From: a bacterium
GTDB lineage: Bacteria > Bacillota_A > Clostridia > Lachnospirales > Lachnospiraceae
DNA length: 30,434 nt
Reading direction: 5' to 3'
Assembly (NCBI GenBank): GCA_004562915.1
Contig: SFQZ01000026.1
Coordinates: forward strand, 1 to 30,434
Shown: positions 29,909 to 30,434 of the stretch, piece after piece
How the letters are laid out: each line of letters begins with the position of its first letter
Numbering within the stretch: the first letter of the stretch is position 1
Position numbers and translations under genes: made by a program
The notes under the pieces: model-generated
The model's database searches: none
What the model was told of the DNA's origin: nothing
The model's input: the letters and a program-made list of their open reading frames with translations, nothing else

Positions 29909-30434
29909 ATGGAAAAAATAAAGGTATTGAGGGACTTTCATCCCTGTATAGACAGAGAAAAGGTATTTAGGCAGCTGAATTGTTATCCGGATTCTCCGGT
30001 GTACGAGGAAATGGAAGAGTCATTTGATGAGATTAAAGATGAAGTGCTGAACTTATGTAAACCAGTGGGGATCCTGGCATTAGGCAGGATCCCTGTTGGC
30101 TATTTTCAGCAGGAAAGGGAAGCGGTTTATGTTCTGGTTACGATCGGACAGGAGATCAGTGATCGCAGCACCGAAAAATTTGCGGAAGGCGATTTTGTAC
30201 AGGGGATGCTGATTGATGCCATAGCTGATAGTTTATTGTTTTCTCTGGAAGATGACATTCAGAGAGAACTTCGCAATGCGTGCGCCGGATGGAAAAGAGG
30301 CGTGAGTAAGCGGCTGGAAGCACCGCAGGATATTTCCATGGAGATTCAGAAAGAAGCACTGAAACAGACGAATGCAGAAGAGCTGTTGGGACTGGAGCTG
30401 TCAAGCGGATATATGTTCCGACCGGTTAAGACCA
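29909..30434 (+). CDS. Methionine-synthase-activation-domain-like protein (partial)
   Basis: The 175 residues visible run off the window end without a stop. They resemble the reactivation domain of B12-dependent methionine synthase found as stand-alone proteins beside corrinoid carriers: VGYFQQEREAVYVLVTIGQE, then ISDRSTEKFAEGDFVQGMLIDAIADSL and a later GW/R...SKRLEAPQDI segment. Such proteins are thought to assist cobalamin binding or reductive reactivation of the corrinoid. The ATG at 29909 has AGGAAG upstream. It is co-directional with the corrinoid gene, 89 bases downstream and separated by a hairpin. The typical SxGY...P motif near the C-terminus is visible as LSSGYMFRP. Confidence 0.75.
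   Translation, partial: MEKIKVLRDFHPCIDREKVFRQLNCYPDSPVYEEMEESFDEIKDEVLNLCKPVGILALGRIPVGYFQQEREAVYVLVTIGQEISDRSTEKFAEGDFVQGMLIDAIADSLLFSLEDDIQRELRNACAGWKRGVSKRLEAPQDISMEIQKEALKQTNAEELLGLELSSGYMFRPVKT

Noticed and set aside
1..30434. CRISPR array, tRNA/rRNA genes, IS or prophage
   Set aside because: No regularly spaced repeat cluster, cloverleaf, rRNA-like segment, transposase or phage structural gene was seen on either strand.

Overview
The window looks like a chromosomal segment of a strictly anaerobic, gut-type Firmicute, most likely family Lachnospiraceae (Blautia/Ruminococcus-like). Support comes from AGGAGG-type ribosome sites, a T-box leader on proS, a CwlD-like amidase, a DivIVA-like protein, MecA, DUF1858 and 2x[4Fe-4S] ferredoxin redox proteins, and a corrinoid methyl-transfer locus under an AraC/PocR-type regulator. 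The genus is not resolved. No prophage, transposase, CRISPR array, rRNA or tRNA was seen.

Layout. 1-1932: eroded uronate (pectin or glycosaminoglycan) catabolic block: a kduI remnant, an intact RpiB-family isomerase resembling DhuI, and a broken GH105 hydrolase. 1934-2287: a nested inverted-repeat, MITE-like element. 2290-5793: an AraC regulator divergent from a MerR-HTH coiled-coil protein, a small ferredoxin missed by length-limited gene finding, an AraC C-terminal relic, and a membrane-anchored transglutaminase-like protein. 5853-8272: MalY/PatB-type lyase, DUF1858 protein, a second hairpin-rich palindromic element, and a toxin-antitoxin pair. 8335-12681: MecA (minus), a long leader with a 75-aa protein, a GH18 cell-wall protein and a DivIVA-like coiled coil. 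12727-13944 (minus): an AT-rich lipoprotein with small flanking reading frames.

14151-19937: MATE transporter, SGNH esterase, broken uroporphyrinogen-decarboxylase-family gene and GH2 beta-galactosidase, ending in a hairpin that contains the ribosome site of the next gene. 19938-22221: CwlD-like amidase, a broken flavodoxin/ferredoxin (EFR1-type) gene, DUF2284 protein and a broken HAD gene. 22454-25689: the operon tsaC (ywlC) - LMW-phosphatase-like - rpiB - upp, then dCMP deaminase, resembling the Bacillus ywlC-ywlE-ywlF-upp order. 25698-27503: promoter, T-box and proS. 27686-end: PocR-AraC regulator divergent from a corrinoid protein and a methionine-synthase-activation-like protein that runs off the window.

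Themes. At least five genes are decaying (kduI, GH105, UroD-family, EFR1-type, HAD), several by internal deletion. The points most worth a second look are the phosphatase homologue that has lost both its catalytic Cys and its general-acid Asp, the two structured palindromic elements, the amidase ribosome site embedded in the upstream terminator, and the exactly 20-bp-spaced direct repeats at the corrinoid promoter.
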